Source: Enterobacter sp. JBIWA008 | GTDB lineage: Bacteria; Pseudomonadota; Gammaproteobacteria; Enterobacterales; Enterobacteriaceae | Reading direction: 5' to 3' | DNA: 64,000 bases | NCBI RefSeq assembly: GCF_019968765.1 | Contig: NZ_CP074149.1 | Coordinates: 4,340,001-4,404,000 of the forward strand | Shown here: one piece after another, positions 14,027 to 23,093 of the stretch | Numbering within the stretch: the stretch's first letter is position 1 | Layout: each line of letters opens with the position of its first letter | Position numbers and translations under genes: made by a program | Notes under the pieces: generated by a model | The model's input: only the letters and a program-made list of their open reading frames with translations | The model's database searches: none | What the model was told of the DNA's origin: nothing

Positions 14027-15001
14027 ATGCAGGCTTTGATCTTAGAACAGCAGGACGGCAAAACGCTTGCCTCAGTGCAGGCGGTAGAAGAGAGTCGCCT
14101 GCCGGAAGGCGAAGTAACCGTCGACATCGACTGGTCCAGCTTAAATTATAAAGATGCGCTGGCGATTACCGGTAAGGGTAAAATCATCCGAAATTTCCCT
14201 ATGGTGCCAGGTATTGATTTCGCGGGCCGGGTTCATACCAGCGAGGATCCGCGCTTCCATCCGGGCCAGCAGGTACTGCTCACCGGCTGGGGCGTGGGTG
14301 AAAATCACTGGGGTGGGCTGGCAACGCAGGCGCGCGTGAAGGGCGACTGGCTGGTGCCGATGCCGAAAGGCATGGATGGCCGTAAGGCGATGATCGTCGG
14401 CACGGCAGGATTTACCGCCATGCTGTGCGTGATGGCGCTGGAAGATGCGGGTATCCGCCCTGAGTCGGGTGAAATTGTCGTCACCGGCGCCAGCGGCGGC
14501 GTGGGCAGCACGGCTGTCACGCTGCTCCACAAGCTGGGCTATCAGGTCGCTGCGGTGTCTGGGCGTGAAAGTACCCATGACTATCTGCGCCAGCTCGGTG
14601 CAAACCGCATTCTCAGCCGTGACGAATTCGCTGAAACCCGCCCGCTGGAAAAACAGGTCTGGGCAGGGGCTGTGGATACCGTCGGTGATAAGGTGCTGGC
14701 AAAAGTCCTGGCGCAGATGAACTACGGCGGCTGCGTGGCAGCCTGCGGTCTGGCGGGCGGATTTGCCCTGCCAACCACCGTGATGCCATTTATTCTGCGT
14801 AACGTCCGCCTGCAGGGTGTGGATTCCGTGATGACCCCGCCGTCTCGTCGCCATGAAGCCTGGGAACGGCTGGTGCGCGATCTGCCGGAATCTTTCTATA
14901 CCCAGAGCGCGACGGAGATTAACCTAAGCCAGGCGCCGGAATACGCCAGTAAGATCATGGACAACCAGTTCCACGGCCGCGCGCTGGTGAAAATCGCCTA
15001 A
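14027..15001 (+). CDS. acuI: Acrylyl-CoA reductase AcuI (MDR family oxidoreductase)
   Basis: 324 residues of the zinc-free medium-chain dehydrogenase/reductase family (YhdH subgroup). It reduces acryloyl-CoA to propionyl-CoA with NADPH, protecting against this toxic electrophile. Visible are the N-terminal GroES-like domain (VDIDWSSLNYKDALAITGKG, the YhdH hallmark, about 33-52) and the nucleotide-binding loop GASGGVGSTAVTLL near residue 154. GAGAGGA precedes the ATG at good spacing. It runs divergently from csrD and is followed 77 bp later by msrP, an order unlike E. coli, where accB follows. Confidence 0.93.
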   Translation: MQALILEQQDGKTLASVQAVEESRLPEGEVTVDIDWSSLNYKDALAITGKGKIIRNFPMVPGIDFAGRVHTSEDPRFHPGQQVLLTGWGVGENHWGGLATQARVKGDWLVPMPKGMDGRKAMIVGTAGFTAMLCVMALEDAGIRPESGEIVVTGASGGVGSTAVTLLHKLGYQVAAVSGRESTHDYLRQLGANRILSRDEFAETRPLEKQVWAGAVDTVGDKVLAKVLAQMNYGGCVAACGLAGGFALPTTVMPFILRNVRLQGVDSVMTPPSRRHEAWERLVRDLPESFYTQSATEINLSQAPEYASKIMDNQFHGRALVKIA

Positions 15002-15078
15002 TCTTCAAATTTTCGTGACATATTCGCGCGAATCCCTCTCCTCCGTCATGCTTAGAAAAACGCATGACGGAGGATGCC

Positions 15079-16080
15079 ATGAAAAACCGAAAACTGACGG
15101 AAGCCGACGTAACGTCTGAGTCTGTCTTTATGCTACAGCGCCGCCAGATCCTGAAAATGCTTGGCATCAGTGCCACAGCCCTGACGCTCTCTCCGGCGGC
15201 ACACGCCGACCTGCTCGACTGGTTTAAAGGCAACGATCGACCGAAGGCTCCTTCCGGCGCCCCGCTCACCTTTACTAAACCGGCTGAATGGCAAAAAAAA
15301 CTGACGCTCACGCCGGAAGATAAAGTCACCGGCTACAACAACTTCTACGAATTTGGTCTCGATAAGGCCGATCCTGCCGCCAACGCGGGAAGCCTTAAAA
15401 CCGACCCTTGGACGCTAAAGATTGATGGCGAAGTGGCGAAACCCCTGACGCTGGACCACCACGATCTCACCACCCGTTTCCCGCTCGAAGAGCGTATCTA
15501 TCGCATGCGCTGTGTGGAAGCCTGGTCGATGGTGGTGCCGTGGGTCGGCTTCCCGCTGCATAAACTACTGGCGATGGTTGAGCCCACCAGCAACGCAAAA
15601 TATGTCGCTTTCCAGACGCGCTATGCGCCGGACGAGATGCCCGGGCAGAAAGATCGGTTTATTGGCGGCGGGCTTGATTATCCGTATGTGGAAGGGTTAC
15701 GTCTCGATGAAGCTATGCACCCCCTTACCCTGCTGACCGTCGGCGTTTATGGCAAAGCGCTTCCACCGCAGAACGGTGCCCCCATCCGTTTAACCGTACC
15801 GTGGAAATATGGCTTCAAAGGGATTAAATCTATTGTCAGCATTAAGCTTACCCGCGAACGTCCGCCAACCACCTGGAATCTGGCAGCCCCGGACGAATAC
15901 GGTTTCTTCGCCAACGTGAACCCGCACGTGGATCATCCGCGCTGGTCGCAGGCAACCGAGCGGTTTATCGGTTCCGGCGGCGCGCTGGACGTCAAGCGCC
16001 AGCCGACGCTGCTGTTTAACGGCTATGCGGATGAAGTGGCCTCGCTTTACCGTGGTCTCAATTTACGGGAGAACTTCTGA
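15079..16080 (+). CDS. msrP: Periplasmic methionine sulfoxide reductase catalytic subunit MsrP
   Basis: 333 residues from the ATG at 15079, which sits 6 bp after GGAGG; an ATG 15 bp upstream lacks a ribosome-binding site. A twin-arginine signal ([16 protein letters not shown], about 19-34) ends at AHA. The mature part is a sulfite-oxidase-fold molybdopterin protein with the molybdenum-ligand cysteine in [10 protein letters not shown] (about residue 145). MsrP repairs oxidised methionines in periplasmic proteins using electrons from the haem protein MsrQ, whose gene starts at the very next base. In E. coli K-12 this pair is elsewhere beside a hypochlorite-sensing two-component system; no such system is here. 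Confidence 0.95.
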   Translation: MKNRKLTEADVTSESVFMLQRRQILKMLGISATALTLSPAAHADLLDWFKGNDRPKAPSGAPLTFTKPAEWQKKLTLTPEDKVTGYNNFYEFGLDKADPAANAGSLKTDPWTLKIDGEVAKPLTLDHHDLTTRFPLEERIYRMRCVEAWSMVVPWVGFPLHKLLAMVEPTSNAKYVAFQTRYAPDEMPGQKDRFIGGGLDYPYVEGLRLDEAMHPLTLLTVGVYGKALPPQNGAPIRLTVPWKYGFKGIKSIVSIKLTRERPPTTWNLAAPDEYGFFANVNPHVDHPRWSQATERFIGSGGALDVKRQPTLLFNGYADEVASLYRGLNLRENF

Positions 16081-16680
16081 GTGCGTTTAACGGCAAAACA
16101 GATCACCTGGCTGAAAGTGCTTCTGCACCTGGCCGGGTTACTTCCTTTTATATGGCTGTTCTGGGCCGCCAGCCAGGGGCTCTTTAGCGCAGACCCTGCA
16201 AAGGATATCCAGCATTTTACCGGTCGGATGGCTCTGAAATTTTTGCTGGCCACCTTGCTCGTCTCGCCGCTGGCGCGCTACGCTAAACAGCCCTTATTGA
16301 TACGCACCCGTCGGCTGTTAGGGCTATGGTGTTTTGCCTGGGCCACGCTGCACCTCACCAGCTACGCCCTGCTGGAACTGGGAATTAACAATCTGGCACT
16401 GCTTGGCCGCGAACTGGTGACGCGTCCTTATCTGACGCTGGGTATCGTGAGCTGGGTGGTTTTACTGGCGTTAGCGCTTACCTCCACGCAATATGCGCAG
16501 CGGAAACTGGGCAGGCGCTGGCAGCTGCTGCACAACTTCGTCTATCTTGTCGCGATCCTCGCCCCCATTCATTACCTGTGGTCGGTGAAGATTCTCTCCC
16601 CGCAGCCGGTCCTTTATGCACTGGCGGCCGTGGCGCTTTTAGCATGGCGTTACAAGAAGTTCCGCCAGTGGTGGCGATAG
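16081..16680 (+). CDS. msrQ: Haem-binding membrane subunit MsrQ
   Basis: 199 residues, starting with GTG immediately after the msrP TGA, which implies translational coupling. Six hydrophobic segments make a ferric-reductase-like membrane domain; histidines in the helices, for example in [12 protein letters not shown] and [19 protein letters not shown], are the expected haem b ligands. It passes electrons from the quinone pool or cytosolic flavin reductase to MsrP. It is about 12 residues shorter at the C-terminus than E. coli MsrQ (211), which does not touch the haem helices. Confidence 0.93.
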   Translation: MRLTAKQITWLKVLLHLAGLLPFIWLFWAASQGLFSADPAKDIQHFTGRMALKFLLATLLVSPLARYAKQPLLIRTRRLLGLWCFAWATLHLTSYALLELGINNLALLGRELVTRPYLTLGIVSWVVLLALALTSTQYAQRKLGRRWQLLHNFVYLVAILAPIHYLWSVKILSPQPVLYALAAVALLAWRYKKFRQWWR

Positions 16681-16770
16681 TTCGCGAAAGTGTGCGTTTT
16701 CCCTCAGATTCCCCGTCAACCGCAAATCTTTTTCGGATAGCGGTTGATAATCTTCCCTGATAAGACCAGT

Positions 16771-16804
16771 ATTTAGCTGCTAAATGCTACGAAATCGTTA
16801 TAAT
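16771..16804 (+). promoter_or_regulatory. Probable aroQ-accBC promoter with a 15-bp palindrome
   Basis: ATTTAGCTGCTAAAT at 16771-16785 is a perfect inverted repeat (7-bp arms, one central base). It is followed by TATAAT at 16799-16804, a consensus -10 element, about 110 bp before aroQ. No recognisable -35 hexamer lies at standard spacing; the palindrome occupies that position. In E. coli accBC is transcribed from a distant upstream promoter and is repressed by its own product AccB, so this is a natural place for an operator. The promoter is read from sequence; the operator role is inference. Confidence 0.5.
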
Positions 16805-16914
16805 GTGCGACCTTGGTTCGCCTGACAGCGGTTTTAAGCCTCTGAAAAGGTGACATTTGCGCTTCGAAGGTATATTTTGTTTTTTACCCGAAAATCGCAG
16901 GAGATAGCGGCATA

Positions 16915-17367
16915 ATGACTGATAAGTTCCATATCTTAGTTTTGAACGGACCGAACCTGAACATGCTCGGAACCCGTGAGCCAGAGAAGTACGGCACGCT
17001 AACATTGAGTGAAATTGTTAACCGTCTGGGAACGGAAGCAGCGTCACTGAATGTAGATTTGGATCATTTTCAGTCGAATGCGGAGTACGCACTCATCGAC
17101 CGTATTCATCAGGCTAAAGACACTGTGGACTATATCCTGATCAATCCGGCCGCGTTTACGCACACCAGTGTTGCTATCCGCGACGCACTGCTCGCGGTGA
17201 GTATCCCGTTTATCGAGATCCACCTGAGTAATGTGCACGCCCGAGAGCCGTTCCGTCACCATTCGTATCTGTCGGATATCGCTGCTGGCGTTATCTGTGG
17301 ACTGGGCGCAGACGGCTATTCATACGCTTTACAGACAGCGGTAAAACGCTTGTCACAATCACACTAA
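16915..17367 (+). CDS. aroQ: Type II 3-dehydroquinate dehydratase AroQ
   Basis: 150 residues, the normal size of the dodecameric type II enzyme. It dehydrates 3-dehydroquinate to 3-dehydroshikimate in the shikimate pathway. Family motifs are complete: [17 protein letters not shown] (about 10-26, with the catalytic tyrosine), [17 protein letters not shown] (about 79-95) and [14 protein letters not shown] (about 102-115, catalytic histidine). It directly precedes accB (21 bp gap), the arrangement also found in Haemophilus and Pseudomonas. E. coli K-12 lacks it and relies on the unrelated type I AroD, so this genome may have both. Confidence 0.95.
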   Translation: MTDKFHILVLNGPNLNMLGTREPEKYGTLTLSEIVNRLGTEAASLNVDLDHFQSNAEYALIDRIHQAKDTVDYILINPAAFTHTSVAIRDALLAVSIPFIEIHLSNVHAREPFRHHSYLSDIAAGVICGLGADGYSYALQTAVKRLSQSH

Positions 17368-17388
17368 ACAAGAGTACGGAACCCACTC

Positions 17389-17850
17389 ATGGATATTCGT
17401 AAGATTAAAAAACTGATCGAGCTGGTTGAAGAATCAGGCATCTCCGAACTGGAAATTTCTGAAGGCGAAGAGTCTGTACGCATCAGCCGTGCAGCCCCAG
17501 CCGCTAGCTTCCCGGTAATGCAGCAAGCTTATGCTGCGCCAGTGCAGCAGCCTGCGCTCTCCGCAGCCGTTGCACCAGCAGCTGAAGCCGCACCTGCCGC
17601 TGCAGCAGAAATCAGTGGTCACATCGTACGTTCCCCAATGGTTGGTACTTTCTACCGCACCCCGAGCCCGGACGCGAAGGCGTTCATCGAAGTGGGTCAG
17701 AAAGTCAACGTAGGCGATACCCTGTGCATCGTTGAAGCGATGAAAATGATGAACCAGATCGAAGCAGACAAATCAGGTACTGTGAAAGCGATTCTGGTCG
17801 AAAGTGGTCAGCCGGTTGAATTTGACGAGCCGCTGGTCGTCATCGAGTAA
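17389..17850 (+). CDS. accB: Biotin carboxyl carrier protein of acetyl-CoA carboxylase
   Basis: 153 residues: an N-terminal segment (about 1-35, acidic), an Ala/Pro-rich flexible linker (about 40-75) and the C-terminal biotinyl domain with EAMKMMNQ, whose lysine carries biotin. It shuttles carboxybiotin between AccC and the AccAD transferase in the first step of fatty acid synthesis. The gene is 3 residues shorter than in E. coli, in the linker. It is translated 10 bp upstream of accC in the same operon, after aroQ. In E. coli AccB represses its own operon. Confidence 0.97.
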
Positions 17851-17860
17851 CGAGGCGTAC

Positions 17861-19210
17861 ATGCTGGATAAAATTGTTATCGCCAACCGCGGCGAGATCG
17901 CACTGCGTATTCTTCGTGCCTGTAAAGAACTGGGCATCAAGACCGTCGCTGTGCACTCAAGCGCGGATCGCGATTTAAAACACGTATTGCTGGCGGATGA
18001 GACGGTCTGTATTGGCCCGGCTCCGTCCGTAAAAAGCTATCTGAACATCCCGGCTATCATCAGCGCCGCTGAAATCACCGGCGCGGTGGCAATTCATCCG
18101 GGTTATGGCTTCCTCTCTGAGAACGCCAACTTTGCTGAGCAGGTTGAACGCTCTGGCTTTATCTTTATCGGCCCGAAAGCCGACACTATACGCCTGATGG
18201 GTGACAAAGTGTCTGCTATCACCGCGATGAAAAAAGCCGGTGTACCAACAGTACCAGGCTCTGACGGCCCTCTGACCGACGACATGGATGCTAACCGTGC
18301 TCATGCTAAACGCATTGGCTACCCGGTTATCATCAAAGCGTCCGGCGGCGGCGGCGGTCGCGGTATGCGCGTTGTGCGTAGCGATGCTGAACTGGCGCAG
18401 TCCATCTCCATGACCAAAGCAGAAGCGAAAGCCGCTTTCAGCAATGACATGGTGTACATGGAAAAATACCTGGAAAACCCACGCCACATCGAAATTCAGG
18501 TGCTGGCTGACGGTCAGGGTAACGCTATCTATCTGGCAGAACGTGACTGCTCCATGCAGCGTCGTCACCAGAAAGTGGTCGAAGAAGCACCAGCACCGGG
18601 CATTACCCCAGAGCTGCGTCGCTACATCGGCGAGCGTTGCGCCAAAGCGTGTGTCGATATCGGCTATCGCGGTGCTGGTACCTTTGAGTTCCTGTTCGAA
18701 AACGGCGAGTTCTATTTCATCGAAATGAACACCCGTATTCAGGTTGAACACCCGGTTACCGAAATGATCACCGGCGTTGACCTGATCAAAGAACAGCTGC
18801 GTATCGCTGCAGGCCAGCCGCTGTCCATCAAGCAGGAAGAAGTTGTGGTGAAAGGCCATGCGGTAGAGTGCCGTATCAACGCCGAAGACCCGAACACCTT
18901 CCTGCCAAGCCCGGGTAAAATCACGCGTTTCCACGCGCCGGGCGGCTTTGGTGTGCGCTGGGAGTCTCATATCTACGCCGGTTACACCGTACCGCCGTAC
19001 TATGACTCTATGATCGGCAAGCTCATCTGCTACGGCGAAAACCGTGACGTGGCGATTGCCCGCATGAAGAACGCCCTGCAGGAGCTGATCATTGATGGTA
19101 TCAAAACCAACGTTGATCTGCAGATGCGTATCATGAGCGACGAGCACTTCCAGAATGGTGGAACTAACATCCACTATCTGGAGAAAAAACTCGGTCTGAA
19201 CGAGAAGTAA
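17861..19210 (+). CDS. accC: Biotin carboxylase subunit of acetyl-CoA carboxylase
   Basis: 449 residues from the ATG reading [13 protein letters not shown], identical in length to E. coli AccC. The biotin carboxylase N-terminal domain, ATP-grasp domain with the glycine-rich loop [14 protein letters not shown] (about 159-172), the [16 protein letters not shown] block (about 286-301) and the C-terminal domain are present. It carboxylates the biotin of AccB with ATP and bicarbonate. An in-frame start 57 bp upstream would lie inside accB and is not credible. A strong terminator follows, closing aroQ-accB-accC. Confidence 0.98.
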   Translation: MLDKIVIANRGEIALRILRACKELGIKTVAVHSSADRDLKHVLLADETVCIGPAPSVKSYLNIPAIISAAEITGAVAIHPGYGFLSENANFAEQVERSGFIFIGPKADTIRLMGDKVSAITAMKKAGVPTVPGSDGPLTDDMDANRAHAKRIGYPVIIKASGGGGGRGMRVVRSDAELAQSISMTKAEAKAAFSNDMVYMEKYLENPRHIEIQVLADGQGNAIYLAERDCSMQRRHQKVVEEAPAPGITPELRRYIGERCAKACVDIGYRGAGTFEFLFENGEFYFIEMNTRIQVEHPVTEMITGVDLIKEQLRIAAGQPLSIKQEEVVVKGHAVECRINAEDPNTFLPSPGKITRFHAPGGFGVRWESHIYAGYTVPPYYDSMIGKLICYGENRDVAIARMKNALQELIIDGIKTNVDLQMRIMSDEHFQNGGTNIHYLEKKLGLNEK

Positions 19211-19225
19211 TAGACCAGTGTTGCT

Positions 19226-19253
19226 AAAAGGCCGGATAATCCGGCCTTTTTTA
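19226..19253 (+). terminator. Rho-independent terminator after accC
   Basis: A stem AAAAGGCCGGA/TCCGGCCTTTT with a short AT loop is followed by a run of T. It lies 15 bp after the accC stop and 66 bp before yhdT. Confidence 0.88.
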
Positions 19254-19318
19254 TTTCTGGGGCCTGGAAAGCCTCATCATGTACAATCCCCGCTTTCTTC
19301 ATCCACAAGGGACAAAAA

Positions 19319-19561
19319 ATGGACAAACGATTTGTTCAGGCCCATAAAGAAGCGCGCTGGGCGCTGTGGCTGACCCTTCTCTATCTCGCAGCATGGTTGG
19401 TAACTGCTTACTTACCTGACTCCGCTATTGGCATCACCGGCCTGCCGCACTGGTTCGAAATGGCGTGTCTGCTGGTCCCGCTGGTCTTCATCCTGCTGTG
19501 CTGGGCAATGGTGAAATTCATTTATCGCGATATCCCGCTGGAGGACGATGATGCAGCTTGA
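19319..19561 (+). CDS. yhdT: Small inner-membrane protein YhdT
   Basis: 80 residues (DUF997) with two membrane segments, about 15-33 and 45-70, and a short acidic tail. Function unknown. In enterics and Haemophilus it always precedes the pantothenate transporter panF, and here the two overlap by 11 bp (ATGATGCAGCTTGA), so they are co-translated. It may be a small subunit or assembly partner of PanF by analogy with other sodium/solute symporters that have a paired small protein; that is inference. Confidence 0.9.
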   Translation: MDKRFVQAHKEARWALWLTLLYLAAWLVTAYLPDSAIGITGLPHWFEMACLLVPLVFILLCWAMVKFIYRDIPLEDDDAA

Positions 19562-21002
19562 AGTCATTCTGCCGCTTATCGCTTACTTGTTAGTGGTGTT
19601 TGGTTTATCCGTTTACGCCATGCGTAAAAGAACGACGGGCACCTTCCTGAACGAATATTTTCTTGGTAGCCGCTCGATGGGCGGCGTCGTGCTGGCCATG
19701 ACGCTGACCGCGACCTACATCAGCGCCAGTTCGTTTATCGGCGGGCCCGGTGCAGCCTATAAATACGGGTTAGGCTGGGTGCTGCTGGCGATGATCCAGC
19801 TTCCAGCCGTCTGGCTCTCGCTGGGCATACTGGGTAAAAAATTTGCCATTCTGGCGCGCCGTTACAATGCCGTGACGCTCAACGATATGCTGTTTGCCCG
19901 CTATCAGAGCCGTTTACTGGTGTGGCTGGCCAGCTTAAGCCTGCTGGTGGCCTTTATTGGCGCAATGACGGTGCAATTTATCGGCGGGGCACGCCTGCTG
20001 GAAACGGCGGCCGGGATCCCCTACGAGACAGGCTTGATCATCTTCGGAGTCAGCATTGCGCTGTATACCGCGTTTGGCGGATTCCGCGCCAGCGTGCTGA
20101 ACGATACGATGCAGGGATTGGTGATGCTTGTTGGCACCCTTGTTCTGCTGGTGGGCATTGTGCATGCTGCTGGTGGCCTGAGCCACGCCGTCGAAACACT
20201 GGAAGCCATCGACCCGAAACTGGTCTCTCCGCAGGGCGCGGATGACATCCTTTCGCCAACCTTTATGACCTCGTTCTGGGTGTTGGTGTGCTTTGGGGTG
20301 ATTGGCCTGCCGCATACCGCCGTGCGCTGTATCTCTTACAAAGACAGCAAAGCCGTGCACAGAGGTATCATTATCGGCACTATCGTTGTCGCAATCCTGA
20401 TGTTTGGTATGCACCTGGCGGGCGCGTTAGGTCGGGCAGTTATTCCTGACCTTACCGTACCCGATCTGGTTATCCCAACCCTGATGGTTAAAGTGCTGCC
20501 GCCATTTGCCGCCGGGATCTTTCTCGCCGCACCGATGGCCGCCATTATGTCGACAATCAACGCTCAGCTGCTGCAAAGTTCCGCTACGATCATTAAAGAT
20601 CTCTATCTGAACCTGCGTCCTGAGCAGGCAGAGAATGAACGGCGTCTGAAGCGCATGTCGGCCGTTATTACTCTGGCGTTAGGAGCATTGCTGCTGTTAG
20701 CCGCGTGGCGCCCACCGGAGATGATCATCTGGCTGAACCTGCTGGCATTTGGTGGGCTTGAAGCGGTATTCCTGTGGCCGCTGGTGTTAGGGCTTTACTG
20801 GGAGCGCGCGAATGCCGCCGGTGCGCTGAGCGCTATGATTGTCGGCGGCGTGCTTTATGCCGTCCTCGCAACGTTTAAGATTCAGTACCTGGGCTTCCAT
20901 CCAATTGTGCCTTCGTTACTGCTGAGTTTACTGGCGTTTGTGGTGGGGAACCGTTTCGGTCAGCCCGTCCCACAACCCGCTATGATTTCTACTGATAAAT
21001 AA
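19551..21002 (+). CDS. panF: Sodium/pantothenate symporter PanF
   Basis: 483 residues from the second of two adjacent ATG codons, the family start. A sodium:solute symporter with about 13 membrane helices and the SSS signature in the region [18 protein letters not shown] (about 63-80) and [19 protein letters not shown] (about 167-185). It imports pantothenate with sodium for coenzyme A synthesis. It overlaps yhdT and is followed 11 bp later by prmA, so the three are probably one operon. Confidence 0.96.
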   Translation: MQLEVILPLIAYLLVVFGLSVYAMRKRTTGTFLNEYFLGSRSMGGVVLAMTLTATYISASSFIGGPGAAYKYGLGWVLLAMIQLPAVWLSLGILGKKFAILARRYNAVTLNDMLFARYQSRLLVWLASLSLLVAFIGAMTVQFIGGARLLETAAGIPYETGLIIFGVSIALYTAFGGFRASVLNDTMQGLVMLVGTLVLLVGIVHAAGGLSHAVETLEAIDPKLVSPQGADDILSPTFMTSFWVLVCFGVIGLPHTAVRCISYKDSKAVHRGIIIGTIVVAILMFGMHLAGALGRAVIPDLTVPDLVIPTLMVKVLPPFAAGIFLAAPMAAIMSTINAQLLQSSATIIKDLYLNLRPEQAENERRLKRMSAVITLALGALLLLAAWRPPEMIIWLNLLAFGGLEAVFLWPLVLGLYWERANAAGALSAMIVGGVLYAVLATFKIQYLGFHPIVPSLLLSLLAFVVGNRFGQPVPQPAMISTDK

Positions 21003-21013
21003 AGAGTTTTGCC

Positions 21014-21895
21014 ATGCCGTGGATCCAACTAAAACTGAACACAACCGGCGCTAACGCCGAGGAACTGAGCGATGCGCTGATGGAGGCCGGTTCGGTTTCA
21101 ATCACCTTCCAGGACACGCATGACACGCCGGTTTTTGAGCCGCTGCCGGGAGAAACCCGTCTGTGGGGTGATACCGACGTTATTGGCCTGTTTGATGCCG
21201 AAACCGACATGAAAGAGGTTGTCGCGATTCTGGAGAATCATCCTTTGCTGGGCGCGGGTTTTGCACACAAAATCGAACAGCTGGAAGACAAAGACTGGGA
21301 ACGCGAGTGGATGGATAACTTCCACCCGATGCAGTTCGGCAAACGTCTGTGGATCTGCCCAAGCTGGCGAGAGGTTCCTGATGAGAACGCCGTCAACGTG
21401 ATGCTCGACCCGGGCCTGGCGTTTGGTACCGGGACTCACCCAACCACATCCCTGTGCCTTCAGTGGCTGGATGGCCTGGATCTGGATGGTAAGACAGTGA
21501 TCGACTTCGGCTGCGGATCCGGGATCCTCGCGATTGCCGCCCTGAAGCTGGGTGCGGCAAAAGCCATCGGGATCGATATCGATCCGCAGGCGATTCAGGC
21601 CAGCCGCGATAATGCAGAACGCAACGGCGTCTCCGATCGTCTGGAGCTGTATCTGCCGGATGCGCAGCCAGAAGCCATGAAAGCCGATGTGGTGGTCGCA
21701 AACATTCTGGCGGGCCCGCTGCGCGAGCTTGCCCCGTTAATCAGCGTGCTACCCGTTGAGGGCGGTCTGCTGGGGCTTTCCGGCATCCTGGCAAGCCAGG
21801 CTGACAGCGTGTGTGAAGCCTATGCCGATCTCTTTGATCTCGATCCGGTGGTGGAAAAAGAAGAGTGGTGCCGCATCACCGGCCGTAAAAAATAA
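21014..21895 (+). CDS. prmA: Ribosomal protein L11 methyltransferase PrmA
   Basis: 293 residues, the E. coli length. The N-terminal domain binds L11; the C-terminal Rossmann domain carries the SAM-binding motif [18 protein letters not shown] starting near residue 161 and the catalytic-region motif [10 protein letters not shown] near 230. It trimethylates several amino groups of L11. It follows panF closely and is terminated by a hairpin right after its stop codon. Confidence 0.96.
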   Translation: MPWIQLKLNTTGANAEELSDALMEAGSVSITFQDTHDTPVFEPLPGETRLWGDTDVIGLFDAETDMKEVVAILENHPLLGAGFAHKIEQLEDKDWEREWMDNFHPMQFGKRLWICPSWREVPDENAVNVMLDPGLAFGTGTHPTTSLCLQWLDGLDLDGKTVIDFGCGSGILAIAALKLGAAKAIGIDIDPQAIQASRDNAERNGVSDRLELYLPDAQPEAMKADVVVANILAGPLRELAPLISVLPVEGGLLGLSGILASQADSVCEAYADLFDLDPVVEKEEWCRITGRKK

Positions 21896-21901
21896 GAATC
21901 T

Positions 21902-21926
21902 GGCGTGGTCATCTGACCACGCCTTT
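21902..21926 (+). terminator. Terminator-like hairpin after prmA
   Basis: GGCGTGGTCA and TGACCACGCC form a perfect 10-bp stem with a 2-base loop (or 9-bp stem with a tetraloop), followed by TTTCTCCTCC. The stem is strong but the U-run is short. Confidence 0.75.
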
Positions 21927-22022
21927 CTCCTCCGATAATTTTCTCTCCCCCGGTCATTCTTCGGTAAGATAACCCTACAAATCATGCTGATTTGTATTAC
22001 AAAAATTCACCGGAAGAATATG

Positions 22023-22763
22023 ATGAAACACATTACAGGCAAGGCAGCGCTGCTGACGCTGAGCATGATCTCGGCTTCAGCATTCGCATCACACTGGGGC
22101 TACGAAGGAAATAGTTCACCGGAACACTGGGGCGAACTGGACGAGGCGTACAAGACCTGTCAAAACGGCCTGAACCAGTCTCCCATTAATATTGATTCGA
22201 CCATCCAAGCCCATCTCTCCCCGCTACAAACGCACTATATTGACGGCCCCGTGACGCTGACAAACAACGGCCATACCATTCAGGCCAATGAACCGGCTAA
22301 CACCCGCGATACCCTTACTCTGGATAAGCAAACCTGGACGTTACAACAGTTCCATTTCCACGCGCCGAGCGAAAACACCGTGCATGGCAAGAAATACGCG
22401 ATGGAAATGCATCTGGTTCATAAAAATGCCAGTGGAGAACTGACGGTGGTGGCGGTCATGTTTGATAAAGGGGCCGCAAACCCGGAGCTTGAAAAACTGT
22501 GGAGCGTTATGCCTCAGCTGGCCGAGCAGAACGTCTCCATCAAAGATAATCTCAACCTGAACACACTACTGCCGAAAGATAAAACGTACTGGCGCTTTAG
22601 CGGTTCACTGACCACCCCACCGTGCTCAGAAGGCGTCATATGGATTGTACTTAAGCACCCCATGACGGTTTCTGCACAACAGCTCGATAAATTCACCCAT
22701 ACCATGCACCACGATAATAACCGTCCGATACAGTCGCTGCATGGGCGTGTTGTGGTCGAGTAA
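22023..22763 (+). CDS. cah: Periplasmic alpha-type carbonic anhydrase
   Basis: 246 residues from the second of two adjacent ATGs (22020, 22023); GGAAG is 6 bp before the second and only 3 bp before the first. A signal peptide (about 1-23, ending SAFA) precedes an alpha carbonic anhydrase domain: HWGYEG near the mature N-terminus, QSPINI, the zinc-ligand pair HFH (about 109-111), the third ligand in MHLVH (about 128-132) and the substrate-pocket LTTPPCSEGVIW. It hydrates carbon dioxide in the periplasm. E. coli K-12 has no gene here; homologues are common in Klebsiella and Enterobacter. It stands alone between prmA and the fis operon with its own hairpin. Confidence 0.93.
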   Translation: MKHITGKAALLTLSMISASAFASHWGYEGNSSPEHWGELDEAYKTCQNGLNQSPINIDSTIQAHLSPLQTHYIDGPVTLTNNGHTIQANEPANTRDTLTLDKQTWTLQQFHFHAPSENTVHGKKYAMEMHLVHKNASGELTVVAVMFDKGAANPELEKLWSVMPQLAEQNVSIKDNLNLNTLLPKDKTYWRFSGSLTTPPCSEGVIWIVLKHPMTVSAQQLDKFTHTMHHDNNRPIQSLHGRVVVE

Positions 22764-22825
22764 CACGCATTTTTTGCATGATGATCATGTTCTAAAATGC
22801 GACGCAGATCGCAAAGAAGTAGGAA

Positions 22826-22850
22826 AATCTGCTGCTAAAAACAGCAGATT
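22826..22850 (+). terminator. Hairpin after the alpha carbonic anhydrase gene
   Basis: AATCTGCTG and CAGCAGATT form a perfect 9-bp stem around a 7-base A-rich loop, 62 bp after the stop codon. The downstream sequence TATCCC has no U-run, so termination is plausible rather than certain. Confidence 0.5.
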
Positions 22851-23093
22851 ATCCCGCTTCAGCGAAGCATTTATTCAGAAATGATGAGAAGTTACGGGAA
22901 ATTGTAAGCGCCCATAAAATAACCATTATCATATAACTTAATGATTTAAATAATGAATAATTTTTAACGGAAAGATGGGGCGGCGATTCCTTGATCTACA
23001 ACAGTGGATTGTTCAAAGTTTGGCCTTTCATCTCGTGCAAAAAATGCGTAATATACGCCGCCTTGCAGTCACAGTATGGTCATTTCTTAACTC
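22851..23093 (+). promoter_or_regulatory. dusB-fis promoter region
   Basis: This spacer holds the fis promoter. TTTCAT at 23026-23031 and TAATAT at 23049-23054 are separated by 17 bp and followed by a GC-rich discriminator (ACGCCGCC) and a cytosine start region, the features behind stringent control and CTP-dependent initiation in E. coli. A GTTCAAAGTTTGGCC match to the Fis consensus at 23011-23025 overlaps the -35 region, as expected for autorepression. The stretch from -10 to the dusB ATG looks essentially the same as in E. coli. The AT-rich part 22890-22970 is where IHF or further Fis sites would be expected; I cannot place them exactly. Confidence 0.85.

Noticed and set aside
17975..19174. 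A 399-codon open frame antisense to accC
   Set aside because: It mirrors the third-position GC bias of accC on the opposite strand; the translation has no recognisable motif.
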